From Caulobacter endophyticus (lineage in GTDB: Bacteria > Pseudomonadota > Alphaproteobacteria > Caulobacterales > Caulobacteraceae), in the NCBI RefSeq assembly GCF_029543245.1, contig NZ_JARQWV010000033.1, positions 1 through 51,329 of the forward strand: DNA of 51,329 nt. Reading direction: 5' to 3'. The position numbers were made by a program, and so were the translations under genes. A model generated the notes under the pieces. It was not told the DNA's origin, made no database searches, and was given only the letters and a program-made list of their open reading frames with translations. Shown one piece after another: positions 35,716 to 44,398 of this stretch (position 1 is its first letter; every line of letters starts with the position of its first letter).

Positions 35716-36750
35716 ATGGGAGGGCTGCAATTGAAGGAAATCCGCGAATCCACGGCGGCGTCGCCGGAGGCGCTGAGCGCCTTGACGGCCGCCGCCGAGC
35801 CGGTGGTGATCCGAGGCCTCGTTTCCCACTGGCCCGTGGTTTCGGCCGGCCGCGCCGGTCATGCGGCGCTGTTCGACTACGTCTCACGGTTCGACGCCGG
35901 ACACTCGGTCTCTACCGTGTTCGCGCCGGCCGAGGCCGGCGGGCGGTTCTTCTACGACCATGATCTCGCGGGCATGAACTTCAAGGGCGGCCGGGCCCGG
36001 CTGAGGAAGACCTTCGATTTCCTCGCCGAACACGCCGGCGACGCCGAGCAGACCGCCCTGGCGGCCCAATCGGTTCCGACCTGGAACGCCCTGCCCGGCT
36101 TCGCCGAGGCCAATCCCCTGCCCCTGCTCGGCCCCGAGGTCGAACCGCGGGTCTGGGTGGGCAACCGCGTGATCGTCGCCGCCCACCACGATCCGTTCGA
36201 GAACATCGCCTGCGTGGTGGCCGGCCGACGCCGCTTCACCCTGTTCCCGCCCGCCCAGGTCGAGAACCTCTACATGGGTCCGTTCGAACGCACCCCGGCC
36301 GGGGCGACCATCAGCCTGGTCTCGTTCGAGGACCCCGATCTCGACCGTTTCCCCCGGTTCGCCCAGGCGCTGGAGACCGCCCAGACGGTCGAGCTGGAGC
36401 CCGGCGACGCGATCTACATCCCGTACCTCTGGTGGCATCACGTGCGTTCGCTGGAGACCGTGAACATGCTGGTGAACTACTGGTGGACGCCGCCCAACCA
36501 GGGGCGGGGCCTGGCCCGCGACGCCTTCATGCACGCCATGCTGACCCTGCGCGCCCTGCCGCCGGCCCACCGCCAGGCCTGGAAGGCGATGTTCGACCAC
36601 TATGTCTTCCGCACCGAGGGCGACGCCAACGAGCATCTACCTCAACAGGCGCGCGGCATCCTCGGCGACCTCGACGAAGGCGCGGCCAGGGAGCTGCTGA
36701 CCATCCTCTCGCGGGTGCTGGCCGAGTCCGCCGCCGCCAAGCGCAGCTAG
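35716..36750 (+). CDS. JmjC/cupin_8-family Fe(II) 2-oxoglutarate oxygenase-like protein (344 aa)
   Basis: Resembles FIH/JmjC hydroxylases. The facial triad is intact: His157-x-Asp159 in AAHHDPFEN and the distal His241 in YIPYLWWHHVRSL, with GRRRFTLFPP between as in FIH. Expected chemistry is oxidative hydroxylation using Fe(II), oxygen and 2-oxoglutarate. Cytosolic, no signal peptide. Start is ambiguous: ATG at 35716, or TTG at 35731 with GGGAGGG 6 nt ahead. Divergent from the halogenase-linked TBDT. Its stop shares CTAG with the convergent mannanase stop. Such cupins accompany TBDT-halogenase clusters, so the cupin and halogenases may modify the same compound (inference). Confidence 0.85.
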   Translation: MGGLQLKEIRESTAASPEALSALTAAAEPVVIRGLVSHWPVVSAGRAGHAALFDYVSRFDAGHSVSTVFAPAEAGGRFFYDHDLAGMNFKGGRARLRKTFDFLAEHAGDAEQTALAAQSVPTWNALPGFAEANPLPLLGPEVEPRVWVGNRVIVAAHHDPFENIACVVAGRRRFTLFPPAQVENLYMGPFERTPAGATISLVSFEDPDLDRFPRFAQALETAQTVELEPGDAIYIPYLWWHHVRSLETVNMLVNYWWTPPNQGRGLARDAFMHAMLTLRALPPAHRQAWKAMFDHYVFRTEGDANEHLPQQARGILGDLDEGAARELLTILSRVLAESAAAKRS

Positions 36751-37736
36751 CGGCAGCCGGAAAAGACCCGCGAACGGCGACTGGTCTGGCGCACGCCGCC
36801 GGGCCCGTCGAAGAACCGCCGCCCCCAAGGCGTCAGCCGGCGGCCATCGAACCGCTCGACAAGGTCGAGATCGGCCACCTCGGGCGCGTTGCCCGACCAT
36901 GACCAGCCCAGATAGCCGACGCCCATCGCGCCGGAGAGCCGGAAAATCGCCTCTTCGTCGACCGGCTCGCCCCGATGGTCGGGCCCGAACTCGCCGATGA
37001 TCAGCGGCAGGCGGGCCGCCTCGAAGGCCTTGAGATAGGCCTCGACGGTCCGCGCTTCGCCATAGGCCTCGTACATGTGGACGTCGAAGACCAGGTTGCG
37101 CAGCGGATCGGCGGCGAAGAGGCCGGCGGCGTTGTCGCGCATGGTTCCGGACCGGTCCTGGCCATAGTCGTGGGCGTCGATCACCAAAGTGTGGCGCAGG
37201 CCAAGCGCGCGCAGGGCGACGACCGCAGTTCGATGGGCTTCCAGCCATTGCGTCGGCGTCGTGACACCCGCCGTCGGTTCGTTGCCGATATTGATCAGCA
37301 CGAAGTTCTCGTGGCCCCGCAGCACCGGCGCCAGCCGCGCCCAGTAGGCCACGGCCGAGCCGATATGCGCCGCTTGCGGCTCCAGGCCGTAGCCGGTGGT
37401 GTCGTGCACCTCCAGGATCACGACCTGTCCGGCGCGGCGGGCCTGGGAGAGGATCCGGCGTACGGCGACCCGCCCGGTGCGTCGCCAGCGCGTCCCGTCG
37501 CTCAGCACCACGCGGACGGTGTTGGAGCCCATGGCCGCCGACTCGCGGATGGACCGGCCCGTGGCGGCGCGCTTCCAGGCATGGGGCAGGTTCACGCCCC
37601 TGGCCACGAAGGTTGCTCCGCAGGCGTCGACCAGCTTTCCGTCCTGCACCGAAAACCCGGCGAAGGCCGGCGCGGCGTGAAGAACACAGACCAGAGCCAG
37701 CCCCGCAGCCAGCTTCCGCGCGACGCTTATCTCCAT
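36747..37736 (-). CDS. GH5 subfamily 8-like endo-beta-1,4-mannanase (329 aa)
   Basis: Cleaves the mannan backbone internally. The sequence follows bacterial GH5_8 mannanases closely along its length: GFSVQDGKLVDACG, ARGVNLPHAW, SNTVRVVLSDG, ILEVHDTTGY, ADPLRNLVFDVHMYEAYG, GYLGWSWSGN and LTPWGRRFF. Acid/base is Glu153 in INIGNEPT; nucleophile is Glu249 in IIGEFG. The signal peptide runs to about PAFAG (27), so the enzyme is exported. ATG at 37736 is chosen because GGGAG lies 6 nt before it and the signal peptide starts there; the frame is open further upstream without a good site. It is divergent from the ROK regulator across a 156-nt promoter region with AT-rich site a, and probably supplies oligosaccharides for the nearby alpha-galactosidase and beta-mannosidase. 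Confidence 0.92.
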   Translation of the reverse strand: MEISVARKLAAGLALVCVLHAAPAFAGFSVQDGKLVDACGATFVARGVNLPHAWKRAATGRSIRESAAMGSNTVRVVLSDGTRWRRTGRVAVRRILSQARRAGQVVILEVHDTTGYGLEPQAAHIGSAVAYWARLAPVLRGHENFVLINIGNEPTAGVTTPTQWLEAHRTAVVALRALGLRHTLVIDAHDYGQDRSGTMRDNAAGLFAADPLRNLVFDVHMYEAYGEARTVEAYLKAFEAARLPLIIGEFGPDHRGEPVDEEAIFRLSGAMGVGYLGWSWSGNAPEVADLDLVERFDGRRLTPWGRRFFDGPGGVRQTSRRSRVFSGCR

Positions 37737-37792
37737 CAACGGCTCCCACCCCATGGCCCACGACCCTGGCGTTGGCGCCCAAGCCGCGCAAG

Positions 37793-37819
37793 GATAAAAG
37801 AAAGCAATTTTCATTATTC
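37793..37819. promoter_or_regulatory. AT-rich inverted repeat (site a), mannanase/ROK divergent promoter
   Basis: ATAA, AAA, TTT and TTAT are symmetrically arranged around a 4-nt centre. ROK repressors of the NagC/Mlc type bind AT-rich palindromes, and the ROK gene starts 74 nt away, so autoregulation is plausible. On the minus strand TTGAAT and TTATCC about 18 nt apart could be the mannanase -35 and -10 elements. A small TGTCG/CGACA repeat is at 37832-37847. Confidence 0.5.
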
Positions 37820-37892
37820 AACGGCGCGCCATGTCGGATCGTCGACACCGGCCTTTCGCGCCCCGCGTCGCAGGTGCTAAGCCAGGGCATAG

Positions 37893-39104
37893 ATGAGCCA
37901 GTCGCCCAAAAGTCCCGCCCGCAAGACCTCGCAAGCCGGTCCGAGCCTGTCCGGCACGAATCTGGAGCGGGCTGGCGACTACAACCAGCGGGTCACCCTC
38001 CAGTCGATCCGGATCGGCGGCGCCAAGACCAAGCCCGAGATCGCGGCCCTGACCGGCCTGACCGTGCCGGCCATCACCAACATCACCAAGCGCCTGCTGG
38101 ACGACGGCCTGATCGTCGAGGCCGGCAAGCTGCACGGCGGACGCGGCCAGCCGGCCATGACCCTGGCGGTCAATCCCGACGGCTGCTTCTCGATCGGTCT
38201 CAACATCGACCGCGACCACGTCACCATCCTGCTGCTCGACTTCGCCGGCCAGGTGCGGGCGCGCTCGACCTGGGAAGTGGCCTTCGCCGGCCCCGACGCG
38301 GTGGCCGAGTTCTTCGAGACCAACTGGAAGACCTTCCTGAAGACCAAGGGCGTCGAGGCCGAGCGGATCATCGGCGTGGGCGTGGCCATGCCCGACGACA
38401 TGGCCCGCGTCGACCTGCCCCATCGCCCGGCCGAGTACGGCGCGTGGAACACCACCGACGTGCGCGAACTGCTGTCGCGCCGCCACGACCTGCCGGTGAC
38501 CGTCGAGAACGACGCCGCCGCCGCCGCGCTGGGTGAACTGCATTTCGGCCACGGCATGAACGCGCCCAGCTTCTTCTACGTGCTGGTCACCTCGGGCCTG
38601 GGCGGCGGCCTCGTAGTCGAGGGCGAATATTTCCGAGGCGCCCAGGGCCGAAGCGGCGAGTTGGGCTTCCTGCCGGTGACCTCGCCGCGCATCGACGTCG
38701 CCACCCTGCAAGAGGCCGTGTCGCTATCGGCCCTGGCCCAGTTCCTGGAAAACAACGGCTTCGCCATCGCCGCGCCCGGCGACCTGGAAGCCTTGCCGCA
38801 GAAGGGCCTGGACGCCGTCGAGGCCTGGATCGACCTGGCGGCGGACCTGCTGACCGGACCGACCGTGGCGATCAGCTGCCTGATCAACCCGCAGGCCGTC
38901 TATATCGGCGGACGCCTGCCCGAGAGCCTGGTCGACCGCCTGGCCGGCGCCCTCGAAACCAAGCTCGCGGGCGTTCCGGGCGTGCCCACCCTGGCGCCGG
39001 TGCAACGCGCGGCGCTGGCCGCCGACGCGCCGGCCATGGGCGCAGCCATCCTGCCGATCATCGAACGCCTGCTGCCCTCGCGCGCGGCCTTGCAGAAGAC
39101 CTGA
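37893..39104 (+). CDS. ROK-family transcriptional regulator (403 aa)
   Basis: Sugar-responsive DNA-binding regulator. A winged helix-turn-helix is at about 45-88 (TKPEIAALTGLTVPAITNIT, then GGRGQPAM), followed by a ROK sugar-binding domain at about 95-390 with VENDAAAAALGE and SGLGGGLVVEG. The zinc-binding CxCGxxGC motif of many ROK proteins is missing; the region reads SGELGFLPVTSPRID. Ligand sensing may therefore differ. It is divergent from the mannanase gene and followed after 3 nt by a DUF1244 gene. It is a good candidate to control the surrounding galactomannan genes via AT-rich sites a-c. The start has only a weak AGGG site. Confidence 0.9.
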   Translation: MSQSPKSPARKTSQAGPSLSGTNLERAGDYNQRVTLQSIRIGGAKTKPEIAALTGLTVPAITNITKRLLDDGLIVEAGKLHGGRGQPAMTLAVNPDGCFSIGLNIDRDHVTILLLDFAGQVRARSTWEVAFAGPDAVAEFFETNWKTFLKTKGVEAERIIGVGVAMPDDMARVDLPHRPAEYGAWNTTDVRELLSRRHDLPVTVENDAAAAALGELHFGHGMNAPSFFYVLVTSGLGGGLVVEGEYFRGAQGRSGELGFLPVTSPRIDVATLQEAVSLSALAQFLENNGFAIAAPGDLEALPQKGLDAVEAWIDLAADLLTGPTVAISCLINPQAVYIGGRLPESLVDRLAGALETKLAGVPGVPTLAPVQRAALAADAPAMGAAILPIIERLLPSRAALQKT

Positions 39105-39107
39105 TCC

Positions 39108-39419
39108 ATGACTGTCGAGATCGACGACCGCCTCGCCGCCGCCGCCTTCCGCCGCCTGGTCGAGCACCTGCGCATGCGCACCGACGCTCAGAACGTCGAC
39201 CTGATGGGCCTGGCCGGCTTCTGCCGCAACTGCCTGGCCGACTGGGTCGAGGAAGCTTCCGAGGGCGCACTCGACAAGGACCAGGCCCGCGAGGCCATCT
39301 ACGGCATGCCGCAGTCCGAGTGGAAGGCCCGCCACCAGGCGCCGGCTTCCCCCGAGCAGCTTGCGCGGATGGAGGCCAGCGTGGCGCTGAACAAGCAGTT
39401 GCGCGGCGAGCGCGACTAG
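39108..39419 (+). CDS. DUF1244 family protein (103 aa)
   Basis: A small alphaproteobacterial family of unknown function. The conserved core is visible: FRRLVEHLRMRTDAQNVDLM shortened to its key HLRxRTDxQNxDLM (20-33), then LAGFCRNCLADWV (35-47) with two cysteines spaced CRNC, and YGMPQSEWKARHQ (67-79). No signal peptide or membrane span; probably a soluble helical protein. It starts 3 nt after the ROK regulator and is likely co-transcribed, with no clear functional link. Its TAG stop overlaps the convergent GH2 stop within CTAG. Confidence 0.9.
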   Translation: MTVEIDDRLAAAAFRRLVEHLRMRTDAQNVDLMGLAGFCRNCLADWVEEASEGALDKDQAREAIYGMPQSEWKARHQAPASPEQLARMEASVALNKQLRGERD

Positions 39420-42400
39420 CGCACCGCCGCCGTCCGAGGCGTCACGTTCCAGCCGCGCAGGGCGACCTTCGCCGCCTTACCCGCCTTCACCGGATAGCGG
39501 ATCTCCACCGTCCGCGTCTCACCCGGCAGCAGCGAGACGTAGTTGTCGGAATAGTAGGCAGGCAGAATCCGGACGCCCTTCGCGTCGACAAGGGTCAGCT
39601 TGGCGTTCAACGCCGGCGCAGAGCCGGTGTTGACCAGTTCAACCGTCACCATGGCCTCACCGTCGGCGACCTCGCCGCTCCTGGCCGCCAGCGCCACCGG
39701 CTGGGCCGGCATATCCGCCAGCCGTCGCTCGCCAGCGTCGTCGGCGCCGATCCAGTAGAGATTACGCGACAGCACCGCGCCGTCGGCGCCCGTCAGATCG
39801 AGCCGCACCACGGCCGCCTCCCCGCCCTTCAGTCCTAGATCCGGCGTCCCGCGAGGCGTCACGGCGTTGGCGGCTGCATCGACCAACTGCGTCTGGTCGG
39901 ACAGCACCTTGCCCGACAGATCGAGCACCCGCGTTCTCAACTTCGCCCCCACCACAGGCGCGTTCGTGTTGTTGATCACCGCCAGGGCGTGGTCGGCCAG
40001 GCTCATCTGCGCATGGACCGGCTCTGCGGCCGCCTTGGTTCCGTAGAAGGCCCCGTGAGTGTCGTAGTCGTGGCTGAGGATCTGCCACATGGTCGAGGGC
40101 CAGGCCGGCTGGGTCATCCACAGCAGGCGACCCGACGACTTCGTCCAGAGCTCCTGGTTCATGCCCTCGAAGATCGCCCGGTGCGTCTCGTAGTTCATCA
40201 GTTGGGCCTTGCGCTCGAAATCCTCGAGGCTGGTCGGCGCGCCCAGCTTGGCGGCCATGGCGTCGGTGAAGCTCTTGGTCGCGCCGTTACCGGTGGGATG
40301 CCAGTCGTGGTAGGCCCACGTGTCGCTGATCGGCCAGCGATCGGGCGCGGGCACGGCGGCCGAGAACGCCTCCAAGGTCGGGAACGACGGGGTGCCGACC
40401 TCGACCGAGAAGCCCTTGGCGTGCTCGGTGAAATAGGTCTCGGGCTCACGATAGTTGTAGGGCCCGCTGTTCTGCAGGTTCACGCGGTTGGAGCTGCCAG
40501 TGTACCAGCGCGTGCCGTCCAGGTCGTGGACCAGAGCCTCCAGCCCCTCGTTGAGGATCGGGTGCGGCACGCCCTCGTTGCGCCCGAACCAGAGCACGAT
40601 CGAGGGGTGGTTGCGGTAGCGCTGGATGACGTCGGCGGCGTTCTTCAGGAACAGCGGCACGTCCTGGGGCTCAAGCTGATAGTCCTGGGTCGAGGCCCAG
40701 AAGTCGTTGAGCACCAGCAGGCCGTACTCGTCGGCCAGGTCGTAGAACGGCTCCTCGGTGTTCTGGCCCACCCAGTTGCGGATGGTGTTGAGCCCCGCCT
40801 CCTTGTGCAGGCGGAAATAGGGCTCCAGGCGCTCGCGCTCGATACGCTTGCGCCAGTCGTCCGTGCCCCAGTTGCCGCCGCGCGCGGCGATCTTCACGCC
40901 ATTGACCTTGAGCACCAAGTGCGGCGCGAGGCCCGTCTCGGGCACGTCACGTACCGCCGGCGAGGTCTCGCCCTGCGCCGTCAGCGAAGTCGCCCAGCCG
41001 TCGACCACCTTGCGGATGCCCTCGTGACTACCGTCGGTGACGTCCTGACCCAGCTGCCGGGCCTTGCTGAAATCGACCTCCACCCGGCGCAGATGGCCGG
41101 TCGGGTTCATCAGAGAAAGCTCGTAGGTCACCTGGCGGATGCCGAACCGCAGGCGCTTCTCGTCCGAGGCCTGGCCGTCGACCGAGGCGGTCAAGGTCAG
41201 GTCGTGCAGGGCCTGCTCGCCATAGCCGTTAGGCCACCAGAGTTTGGGGTTGGCCACGGCCAGTTGCGGAAACTCGGCCGGCGTCAGGCGCACGGTCGAA
41301 GCCCCGGGCGGGACGGCAGCCGTCTTGCTGACCCTGACGCCGTCGAAAGCGGCCGTCACCGTGGCCTGGACAGGTCGGTCAGACAGGTTTTCGACCGGAG
41401 CCAGGATCTCGATTTCGGCCAGGCTGTTGTCGGGCTTGCCGGCCATTGGGGGCAGCGTCGTGACCACCTGCGGGTCGCCCAGGCGCGCGTCGCCCGAGGC
41501 CTCCAGCACCACGTCCTGCCACAGGCCGGTGTTACGGTCGCGGACGCTGGGGATCCAATCCCAGCCCTCGCTGGCGACAAAGGTCGGGCCGTCCAGGGCC
41601 ATCATGCCGCCGTTCTCGCCGACGCCGGCGGTCAGCGACTCCTCGTGCGCCAGCCCTGGATGCGACGGTGGCGAAACCTTCACGGCCAGCACGTTGCCGG
41701 TCGGCTTCAGCTTGCCCGCCACGTCAAAGCGGCCGCGCACGAAGGCGCCCTTCATGTCGCCCAGCTTCTCGCCGTTCAGCCACACCTCGGCGGCGTAGTT
41801 CACGCCCTTGAAGGTCAGGCGCGGGCGCTTGCCGGCCACTGCGGCGGGCGCATCGAAGGTCGTGCGATACCACCAGGCCTGCCTGTTCAGGCTTTCCGGG
41901 ATGGCGGTGTTGTTGAGGCCGTAGTCGGGGTCGGGATAGATGCCGCGATCGACCAGGGTTGTGAGGACGGTGCCCGGCACGGTGGCGGCGTGCCAGCCCT
42001 TGGCGTCGAAGCCGGCCGACGACACCACCGCGCCGTCGCCTGCGACCTTGGGCGCTTCGACCAGGCTCCAGCGCTTCAGCGTCCACGCGCTGGGGCCGGC
42101 CTCGACCAGGGCGGGGCCGGCATAGGGCGGCTTGGCGACGGGCGCCGAGATCGCGCCCTTGCCCTGAGGCCGGGTCCAAGCCTCCTGCGGGGTCACTTGT
42201 CCGGCCTGCTGTCGCACCTGCACCGGCCAGGTCGGACTGCCGGTCTCGAACACCGTCAGCGGATCGGGCCTTGCGGTGGCCCGGGCGCGGACCTCTTCGG
42301 CCGACAGGGCGCGGGCCTCGGCGCGGAAGCCGGCCACCTGCCCGGCGAAGGGCGCGAAGCCGGCCGCCTTGCGCGGTCCCAGGGCGACGACGGCCGGCGT

Positions 42401-42853
42401 GGCCACTACGGGCGCGCCGCCCTGCCCGGCCCGCTCGCCATCGACATATAGGGTCACCCTCGAGCCATCGGAGACTGCGGCGACGAAGCGCCAGTCGCCG
42501 GGCCTGGGCGCAGTTCCGCCGTTGGTCTGCGCACCGGCTGCAACGGCGGCGAAGCCGGCCGGCCCAACCGCGAGGAAGCGGCCGCTGGCGGCGTCGCCGA
42601 CCCCGGCGACCAAGGCTTGGCCGGCCGGCGGTCCGGAGACCCTGATCCAAGCCGACAGCGTCCAGGGCGCGCCGGCCGGCAAGGTCTGTCCTTCGGCGGC
42701 TCCCGCCAGCGGACGCGACAAGCCGTCGCCTCCCGCCGGAAACTCGGCATTGTACGGCCCCCAGGTCTGGGCGACGGCGACGGAGGCCAGCAGGGCCATC
42801 GCGCAGCCGGCCAGCGAGGCCAGCCTATGGGCGGACATCACGCGGATCGTCAT
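39416..42853 (-). CDS. GH2 beta-mannosidase/exo-glucosaminidase-clade enzyme with LamG-like domain (1145 aa)
   Basis: Predicted exported exo-beta-mannosidase trimming manno-oligosaccharides. Order: signal peptide (to VAVAQ, 29), concanavalin-like LamG domain at about 45-200 (PWTLSAWIRV, GDWRFVAAV, VTLYVDG), GH2 sugar-binding jelly roll at about 255-455 (VPGTVLTTLVDRGIYPDPDYG in part, NRQAWWYRTTF), immunoglobulin-like domain, and TIM barrel with Glu760 (LWFGRNEG, acid/base) and Glu818 (FSVEVG, nucleophile), then beta domains. The fused LamG domain makes it longer than ordinary GH2 mannosidases (about 850-900 aa). GGAGGAAACGGAA precedes the ATG. It is the last gene of the kinase-esterase-GH2 run, 50 nt after the esterase. 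Mannosidase is favoured by mannanase and alpha-galactosidase neighbours; glucosaminidase activity cannot be excluded. Confidence 0.87.
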   Translation of the reverse strand: MTIRVMSAHRLASLAGCAMALLASVAVAQTWGPYNAEFPAGGDGLSRPLAGAAEGQTLPAGAPWTLSAWIRVSGPPAGQALVAGVGDAASGRFLAVGPAGFAAVAAGAQTNGGTAPRPGDWRFVAAVSDGSRVTLYVDGERAGQGGAPVVATPAVVALGPRKAAGFAPFAGQVAGFRAEARALSAEEVRARATARPDPLTVFETGSPTWPVQVRQQAGQVTPQEAWTRPQGKGAISAPVAKPPYAGPALVEAGPSAWTLKRWSLVEAPKVAGDGAVVSSAGFDAKGWHAATVPGTVLTTLVDRGIYPDPDYGLNNTAIPESLNRQAWWYRTTFDAPAAVAGKRPRLTFKGVNYAAEVWLNGEKLGDMKGAFVRGRFDVAGKLKPTGNVLAVKVSPPSHPGLAHEESLTAGVGENGGMMALDGPTFVASEGWDWIPSVRDRNTGLWQDVVLEASGDARLGDPQVVTTLPPMAGKPDNSLAEIEILAPVENLSDRPVQATVTAAFDGVRVSKTAAVPPGASTVRLTPAEFPQLAVANPKLWWPNGYGEQALHDLTLTASVDGQASDEKRLRFGIRQVTYELSLMNPTGHLRRVEVDFSKARQLGQDVTDGSHEGIRKVVDGWATSLTAQGETSPAVRDVPETGLAPHLVLKVNGVKIAARGGNWGTDDWRKRIERERLEPYFRLHKEAGLNTIRNWVGQNTEEPFYDLADEYGLLVLNDFWASTQDYQLEPQDVPLFLKNAADVIQRYRNHPSIVLWFGRNEGVPHPILNEGLEALVHDLDGTRWYTGSSNRVNLQNSGPYNYREPETYFTEHAKGFSVEVGTPSFPTLEAFSAAVPAPDRWPISDTWAYHDWHPTGNGATKSFTDAMAAKLGAPTSLEDFERKAQLMNYETHRAIFEGMNQELWTKSSGRLLWMTQPAWPSTMWQILSHDYDTHGAFYGTKAAAEPVHAQMSLADHALAVINNTNAPVVGAKLRTRVLDLSGKVLSDQTQLVDAAANAVTPRGTPDLGLKGGEAAVVRLDLTGADGAVLSRNLYWIGADDAGERRLADMPAQPVALAARSGEVADGEAMVTVELVNTGSAPALNAKLTLVDAKGVRILPAYYSDNYVSLLPGETRTVEIRYPVKAGKAAKVALRGWNVTPRTAAVR

Positions 42854-42903
42854 TTCCGTTTCCTCCTCCGCTCGCGGCTTGGTCGCCGCTTGTCTGTGTG
42901 TTT

Positions 42904-44385
42904 CTAGGGCCGGGTCAGGTACCGGCAGGCCGGCTCGCCGCCCCGTTCCACCCTGGGTCCGTCAGGGCCAAAGAACAGGCGCAGGCCCGAACCATCCTCG
43001 GCCGGCCATGGCGGCTGTCCGGGCGCATCGGGATCGCCGGTGCTGGCGAAGGCGGCCCAATAGGCCTGCATAGGCGGCCGCCCGTCGGCGGGCCGGTCGA
43101 AGACATTGGTCAGTTCCGAGCCGTGACCGACGCTCGCCTGCCCTGGCGGCGCCACCGCCAGTTCGTAGCGCCAGACCTTGCCCCCGGCCCGCTGGCGCAG
43201 GGCCGCGACCGAGGCGGCCGGACAGCGGAACATGCGGTCGGTGGCCAATTGCAGCACCGCGTCGCCGCGCAGCGGATCAGCGGCAGGCGGCGGATCATGG
43301 TCCAGGCCATAGAGCGCCAGCACCCGCCGCGCCCGCTTCCCAAGGGTCTGTCGCACCCACGCCCTCGCCGCCTGCGGCTTTCCGCCGAACAGGGCGATCT
43401 CCCGTGCGCTGGAGCCGACGATCATCGGCTTGAGATCGGGGCCGGCCAGCAGGACCTCGGGGACCTCGGGCAGCACGGCGCCGTCGACCACGGCCTGGGT
43501 CCAGATGAACCCCTGGTCGTCGATCGGCGCCCTCAGGTGCTCGGCCGCCTCGAGCAGATCAGGCCCGGAAACTCGGCGCAGATCGGCCAGCGAACGCGCC
43601 CCCACGCCCTTGGCCAGGCTGAGGCCAATCGCCTCGTTCTGCTTCAGGCTGCGCGGCGCGAAGCCGAAGCCCGGCATGCCGCTCTGCATTATGCCCCGGG
43701 CGAAGAGGCCCCTGGCCTGGGGGCTGAGCATGACCAGGCCCACGTCCTGCCCGCCCGCCGAGTGCCCGAACAGGGTGACGTTCTCGGGATTTCCGCCGAA
43801 CGCGGCGATGTTGTCCCGCACCCAGCGCAGGGCCGCGATGATGTCCATCAGGGCATAGTTACCCGAGGCGCCGCCCTGCTCCCTTGTCAGGTCCGGATGC
43901 GACAGAAACCCGAAGACGCCCAGGCGGTACTGCACGCTGACCAGGATCACGCCCTGGTCCACCAGCGACGCTTCCACCGTGCCCGCGCCGGAGCCCGCAT
44001 GGTTGGCGCCGCCATGCACCCAGACCATGACCGGCAGCCGCGCTCCGGGCGCATGCCTGGGCGATCGGACGTCGAGATAGAGGCAATCCTCGCTGGAGCG
44101 CGCGGCGTCGGTGGCGTTCCAGCCGCGCGAGGTCTGAAGACAGGCCGGACCTGACTTCAGCGCCGGACGCTCACCGCTCCAGGACGCCGGCGGCTGCGGC
44201 GGCTTCCAGCGCAGGTCTCCGACCGACGGACGAGCGAAGGGGACGCCGAGAAACGCCTCGCTGCCGTCGCCCCGCCGCTCGCCGACCAGATCGCCGGACC
44301 GTGTGGCGACGCGCGCGGGCTCGGCGACGGCGGCGCCCGCCAGCGCTGTCAGTACGGCGGTGACGAGGAGGCACGCCCGCCGCAT
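42904..44385 (-). CDS. Type-B carboxylesterase (493 aa)
   Basis: Exported alpha/beta-hydrolase. Signal peptide to about AAVAEP (22). The oxyanion-hole HGGAN is at 124-128, nucleophile Ser209 in LFGHSAGG, and probable catalytic histidine in VGHGSELTNVF. Cysteine pair regions ACLQT and SSEDCLYLDV are typical of the carboxylesterase/acetylcholinesterase family. It begins 13 nt after the ROK kinase stop and precedes the mannosidase, so removal of acetyl groups from acetylated galactomannan or glucomannan is a reasonable guess. The family is broad and sequence alone does not fix the substrate. Confidence 0.9.
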   Translation of the reverse strand: MRRACLLVTAVLTALAGAAVAEPARVATRSGDLVGERRGDGSEAFLGVPFARPSVGDLRWKPPQPPASWSGERPALKSGPACLQTSRGWNATDAARSSEDCLYLDVRSPRHAPGARLPVMVWVHGGANHAGSGAGTVEASLVDQGVILVSVQYRLGVFGFLSHPDLTREQGGASGNYALMDIIAALRWVRDNIAAFGGNPENVTLFGHSAGGQDVGLVMLSPQARGLFARGIMQSGMPGFGFAPRSLKQNEAIGLSLAKGVGARSLADLRRVSGPDLLEAAEHLRAPIDDQGFIWTQAVVDGAVLPEVPEVLLAGPDLKPMIVGSSAREIALFGGKPQAARAWVRQTLGKRARRVLALYGLDHDPPPAADPLRGDAVLQLATDRMFRCPAASVAALRQRAGGKVWRYELAVAPPGQASVGHGSELTNVFDRPADGRPPMQAYWAAFASTGDPDAPGQPPWPAEDGSGLRLFFGPDGPRVERGGEPACRYLTRP

Positions 44386-44398
44386 GGCTCAGCTCGCG

